From an uncultured Clostridiaceae bacterium (GTDB taxonomy: Bacteria; Bacillota; Clostridia; Lachnospirales; Lachnospiraceae), in assembly GCA_902477765.1 (NCBI GenBank), contig CABSIM010000061.1:1-9080 (forward strand): a stretch of DNA of 9,080 nucleotides, read 5' to 3'. Positions 7,464 to 9,080 of this stretch are shown here, piece by piece (the stretch's first letter is position 1; each line of letters begins with the position of its first letter). The notes beneath the pieces were generated by a model. The model was not told where the DNA came from. It saw only the letters and a program-made list of their open reading frames with translations, and did no database searches. The position numbers and the translations under genes were made by a program.

Positions 7464-7563
7464 ATGCACACTTAAAAATCTCTGTTGTCAGCATGTCATA
7501 GATGGAATTACCTTGGGTTCAGCATAACGCAAATAAGCATTCTCGCACACGACGATAATGCTG
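7451..7563 (-). promoter_or_regulatory. Attenuator with mutually exclusive 1:2 and 2:3 pairings
   Basis: Segment 1, CAGCAT (7563-7558, inside the Ile/Val codons 17-19), pairs perfectly with segment 2, ATGCTG (7525-7520). Part of segment 2 can instead join an antiterminator with the 5' half of the terminator: GCTG (7523-7520) with CAGC (7454-7451), AAGG (7514-7511) with CCTT (7459-7456), and TCTATG plus ACA (7502-7494) with TGT and CATAGA (7470-7461, one bulged G). The pairs are nested and consistent. The antiterminator and terminator cannot coexist. A ribosome stalled on the Ile/Val codons would cover segment 1 and free segment 2; one reaching the stop codon (7488) would cover the inner arm and allow termination. 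The pairings are seen; the behaviour is inferred. Folding energies were not computed. Confidence 0.72.
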
Positions 7564-7613
7564 ACGATAATTCGGATAATGACTGCTGCTAGTACATGCC
7601 CGATACCTGTCAT
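7488..7613 (-). CDS. ilvB operon leader peptide (Ile/Val/Leu-rich, 41 aa)
   Basis: A short open frame starts at ATG 7613 behind AAAGGAG (11 nt spacing) and ends with TGA at 7490-7488. Residues 7-22 read VLAAVIIRIIVSIIVV, so 12 of 16 codons call for Val, Ile or Leu; the whole peptide has 8 Ile, 6 Val and 2 Leu among 41. One Leu codon is CTA, usually rare. The tail (residues 23-41, CENAYLRYAEPKVIPSMTC) is ordinary in composition and is encoded by the RNA segments that form the attenuator pairings. The peptide is not expected to act as a protein: its translation would sense charged tRNA-Ile and tRNA-Val (and perhaps tRNA-Leu). It resembles the role of IvbL/IlvL in enterobacteria but not their sequence. 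A weak alternative is a small hydrophobic membrane peptide, but the terminator just downstream favours attenuation. Confidence 0.85.
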   Translation of the reverse strand: MTGIGHVLAAVIIRIIVSIIVVCENAYLRYAEPKVIPSMTC

Positions 7614-7649
7614 AACTCTGCGTTCTCCTTTCCCCCAAATTTTAACTTT

Positions 7650-7677
7650 ATTATACACATACGCGGTGAAAATGCAA
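7650..7677 (-). promoter_or_regulatory. Predicted sigma-A promoter of the ilv operon
   Basis: On the minus strand a perfect -10 box TATAAT (7655-7650) lies 16 bp from a -35-like TTGCAT (7677-7672). Transcription would begin near 7643, about 30 nt before the leader-peptide ATG, giving an untranslated plus leader region of about 280 nt before ilvB. The -35 box is imperfect and the spacer short, so an activator or moderate strength is possible. Confidence 0.75.
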
Positions 7678-7795
7678 GTACAATTTTTTCATGCCAGGTA
7701 TAGTTATCGGTTATATCGTATCCGGAATGCCATAATTTCGGGAGCTGATCTGCCGGAATTCCCAGAAAACAGAGGCTGCCGCGGATATAAAAACA
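7678..7795. other. Intergenic core between divergent ilv and ald promoters
   Basis: No gene is seen here. The stretch holds two direct copies of ATGCCA (7691-7696 and 7727-7732, 36 bp apart) and an A/T-rich imperfect dyad around 7698-7718 (GGTATA...TATATC). These could bind a regulator shared by the two divergent units, but none matches an operator I know. No T-box hallmark (such as the AGGGTGGAACCGCG-like box) is present between the ilv promoter and ilvB. Confidence 0.4.
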
Positions 7796-7824
7796 TTGTA
7801 ATCACAATTCTGAAGATATATAAT
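7796..7824 (+). promoter_or_regulatory. Predicted sigma-A promoter of ald
   Basis: TTGTAA (7796-7801) and a perfect TATAAT (7819-7824) are separated by 17 bp. The start would be near 7831, leaving a leader of about 50 nt. The -35 box is inside a small inverted repeat, ATTGT-AATC-ACAAT (7795-7808). Confidence 0.78.
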
Positions 7825-7845
7825 TAATTTATCCAATATCAGAAT
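7807..7845. repeat. 7-bp inverted repeat flanking the ald -10 box (candidate operator)
   Basis: ATTCTGA (7807-7813) and TCAGAAT (7839-7845) are perfect inverted copies with centres 32 bp apart, close to three helical turns, one on each side of the -10 box. Just downstream, AATCATCTGAAAACA (7843-7857) matches 11 of 15 positions of the CodY box AATTTTCWGAAAATT. Both are suggestive only. Confidence 0.3.
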
Positions 7846-7880
7846 CATCTGAAAACATCACCAGAAAAGGAGGTTCAGAC

Positions 7881-8993
7881 ATGAGGATCGGATGTGTGAA
7901 AGAAATCAAGAACAGGGAATACCGGGTGGGCATAACACCTTCCGGAGTCAGAAGCCTGACAAATGCCGGCCATGAAGTGTGGATCGAAAAAGGGGCCGGT
8001 CTGGGATCCGGATTCACCGATGCGGAATATGAAAAAGCCGGTGCCGGACTTGCGGATTCTGCGGAAGCGGTCTGGAACAGCTCTGAGATCATGGTAAAGG
8101 TCAAAGAGCCTCTGCCGGAAGAGTACCGGTATTTCCGCAGGGATCTGATTCTTTATACCTATCTCCATCTGGCCGCCGACCGGCCTCTCACCGAAGCCAT
8201 GCTGGCTTCCGGCATGCGGGGATTTGCCTATGAGACTCTGATCGAAACCGATGGTTCCATTCCCCTTCTTGCTCCCATGAGCCAGATTGCCGGACGCCTC
8301 AGTATCCAGGAAGGCGCCAAATACCTGGAAAAAACCTTCGGCGGCTCCGGTGTGCTTCTCTCCGGAGTTCCCGGCACACCCAAAGCCCGGGTGGTGATTT
8401 TAGGCGGCGGCTCCGTGGGAACCAATGCCTGCAAGATTGCCGTGGGCATGGGGGCCGATGTGACCATCCTGGATATTGATCTGCACCGGCTTGCATATCT
8501 GGATGATATTTTCGGAGCCAGAATCCAGACACTGGTCAGCAATGATGCCAATATTGAACATGCCGTGCGGGATGCGGATCTTGTGGTGGGAGCTGTCCTG
8601 ATTCCGGGAAAGGCGGCGCCCAAGCTGATGAAGCGCTCCTATCTGAAGGAAATGAAGCCAGGCAGTGTCATTGTGGACGTGGCTGTGGACCAGGGCGGAT
8701 GCTGTGAAACCACAAAAGTCACGTATCATGATGATCCCATCTATCAGGTGGACGGCATCATCCACTACTGTGTGGGAAATATGCCCGGTGCCGTTCCCAG
8801 AACTTCCACCATTGCCCTCACCAACGCGACGCTCCGCTACTGTCTGGAAATCGCTGCTCACGGACTTGAGGAAGCCTGCAGGAGGAACCCCGTCATGATG
8901 TCCGGAGTCAACACCTACGACGGAAAACTCACCTGCCGGAACGTGGCCGACAGCTTCGGAATGGAATATACCAGTCTGGAAGGCCTGATCTGA
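7881..8993 (+). CDS. ald: Alanine dehydrogenase
   Basis: The 370-residue enzyme catalyses the reversible NAD-dependent deamination of L-alanine to pyruvate and ammonia in the cytoplasm; the family is usually a hexamer. The length and numbering match characterised enzymes: Arg15 (YRVGITPSG), Lys75 (VKVKEP) and His96 (TYLHLAAD) at the substrate site, a Rossmann motif LGGGSVGTNA (174-183), Asp198 in ILDID for the NAD ribose, and Asp270 in VDVAVDQGG. The conserved HYCVGNMPGAVPRTST block (295-310) is present. Acidic Asp198 after beta-2 fits NAD rather than NADP. The ATG at 7881 has AAAGGAGG with a 7-nt gap. It is divergent from the ilv operon, sharing a 267-nt region with it, and links alanine to the pyruvate used by IlvB. 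Whether it runs catabolically or assimilates ammonia cannot be told from sequence. Confidence 0.97.
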   Translation: MRIGCVKEIKNREYRVGITPSGVRSLTNAGHEVWIEKGAGLGSGFTDAEYEKAGAGLADSAEAVWNSSEIMVKVKEPLPEEYRYFRRDLILYTYLHLAADRPLTEAMLASGMRGFAYETLIETDGSIPLLAPMSQIAGRLSIQEGAKYLEKTFGGSGVLLSGVPGTPKARVVILGGGSVGTNACKIAVGMGADVTILDIDLHRLAYLDDIFGARIQTLVSNDANIEHAVRDADLVVGAVLIPGKAAPKLMKRSYLKEMKPGSVIVDVAVDQGGCCETTKVTYHDDPIYQVDGIIHYCVGNMPGAVPRTSTIALTNATLRYCLEIAAHGLEEACRRNPVMMSGVNTYDGKLTCRNVADSFGMEYTSLEGLI

Positions 8994-9080
8994 TGCGGTG
9001 CATATGACTCCGGCAGATACGGATGCCGCCGGCTGCAGTCGCCGCCCCCCGTAAAACGGGTGGCTCGGGACGCTGGCTGA
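8994..9080. other. GC-rich dyad-dense region after ald, cut by the window edge
   Basis: Two neighbouring hairpins are visible: CGGCA (9011-9015) with TGCCG (9024-9028), alternatively CCGGC with GCCGG enclosed by GACT/AGTC (9006-9040), and CCCG-TAAAA-CGGG (9048-9060) extended outward by GCC/GGC (9044-9064) past one mismatch. No U-tract follows, so it is a poor intrinsic terminator. It may be a REP-like element or the start of a structured RNA. No reading frame is supported. Confidence 0.45.

Noticed and set aside
7364..7643. T-box riboswitch upstream of ilvB
   Set aside because: Searched by eye for the AGGGTGGAACCGCG-like T-box and a long specifier stem-loop; neither is present, and the translated Ile/Val-rich leader explains the terminator.
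7558..7827. Plus-strand 89-aa frame over the ilv leader and promoter
   Set aside because: It runs antisense to the leader peptide and through two promoters, with no convincing ribosome binding site.

Overview
The window looks like a chromosomal segment from an anaerobic Bacillota, most likely a Lachnospiraceae-type clostridium. The reasons are the protein style, the AGGAGG-type ribosome binding sites, a dihydroxy-acid dehydratase with a Cys-rich Fe-S motif, and a DUF815-type ATPase. This placement is inferred from sequence feel, not from a search.

Layout. Most of the window (about 7.68 kb down to 1.0 kb, minus strand) is one branched-chain amino acid operon: promoter, short Ile/Val-rich leader peptide, attenuator, ilvB, ilvN, ilvC, ilvD, then a AAA+ ATPase of the DUF815 type whose start codon lies one base past the ilvD stop codon. 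A strong intrinsic terminator at 993-1036 closes the unit. Further left, still on the minus strand, is araD (L-ribulose-5-phosphate 4-epimerase) with its own good promoter and an 8-bp inverted repeat spanning that promoter. Bases 1-142 hold no gene I can support. On the right, divergent from the ilv operon, is ald (alanine dehydrogenase, plus strand) with its own promoter. The last 87 bases are GC-rich and full of dyad symmetry.

How the genes work together. IlvBN condenses two pyruvates, or pyruvate plus 2-ketobutyrate. IlvC isomerises and reduces the product, and IlvD dehydrates it to the 2-keto acid precursors of valine, leucine and isoleucine. Ald interconverts alanine and pyruvate plus ammonia with NAD(H), so the divergent pair meets at pyruvate. 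The aminotransferase, threonine deaminase and leu genes are not in the window.

The most interesting element is the 280-nt ilvB leader. It encodes an unannotated 41-residue peptide with 12 Ile/Val/Leu codons in a 16-codon stretch, followed by a strong intrinsic terminator and by pairable segments that fit a classical 1:2 / 2:3 / 3:4 ribosome-mediated attenuator. Bacillota ilv operons are better known for T-box and CodY control, and no T-box motif is visible here. Secondary points are an acidic, Arg-less cofactor loop in IlvC that suggests NADH use, the coupling of a DUF815 ATPase to ilvD, and candidate operators at the araD and ald promoters.
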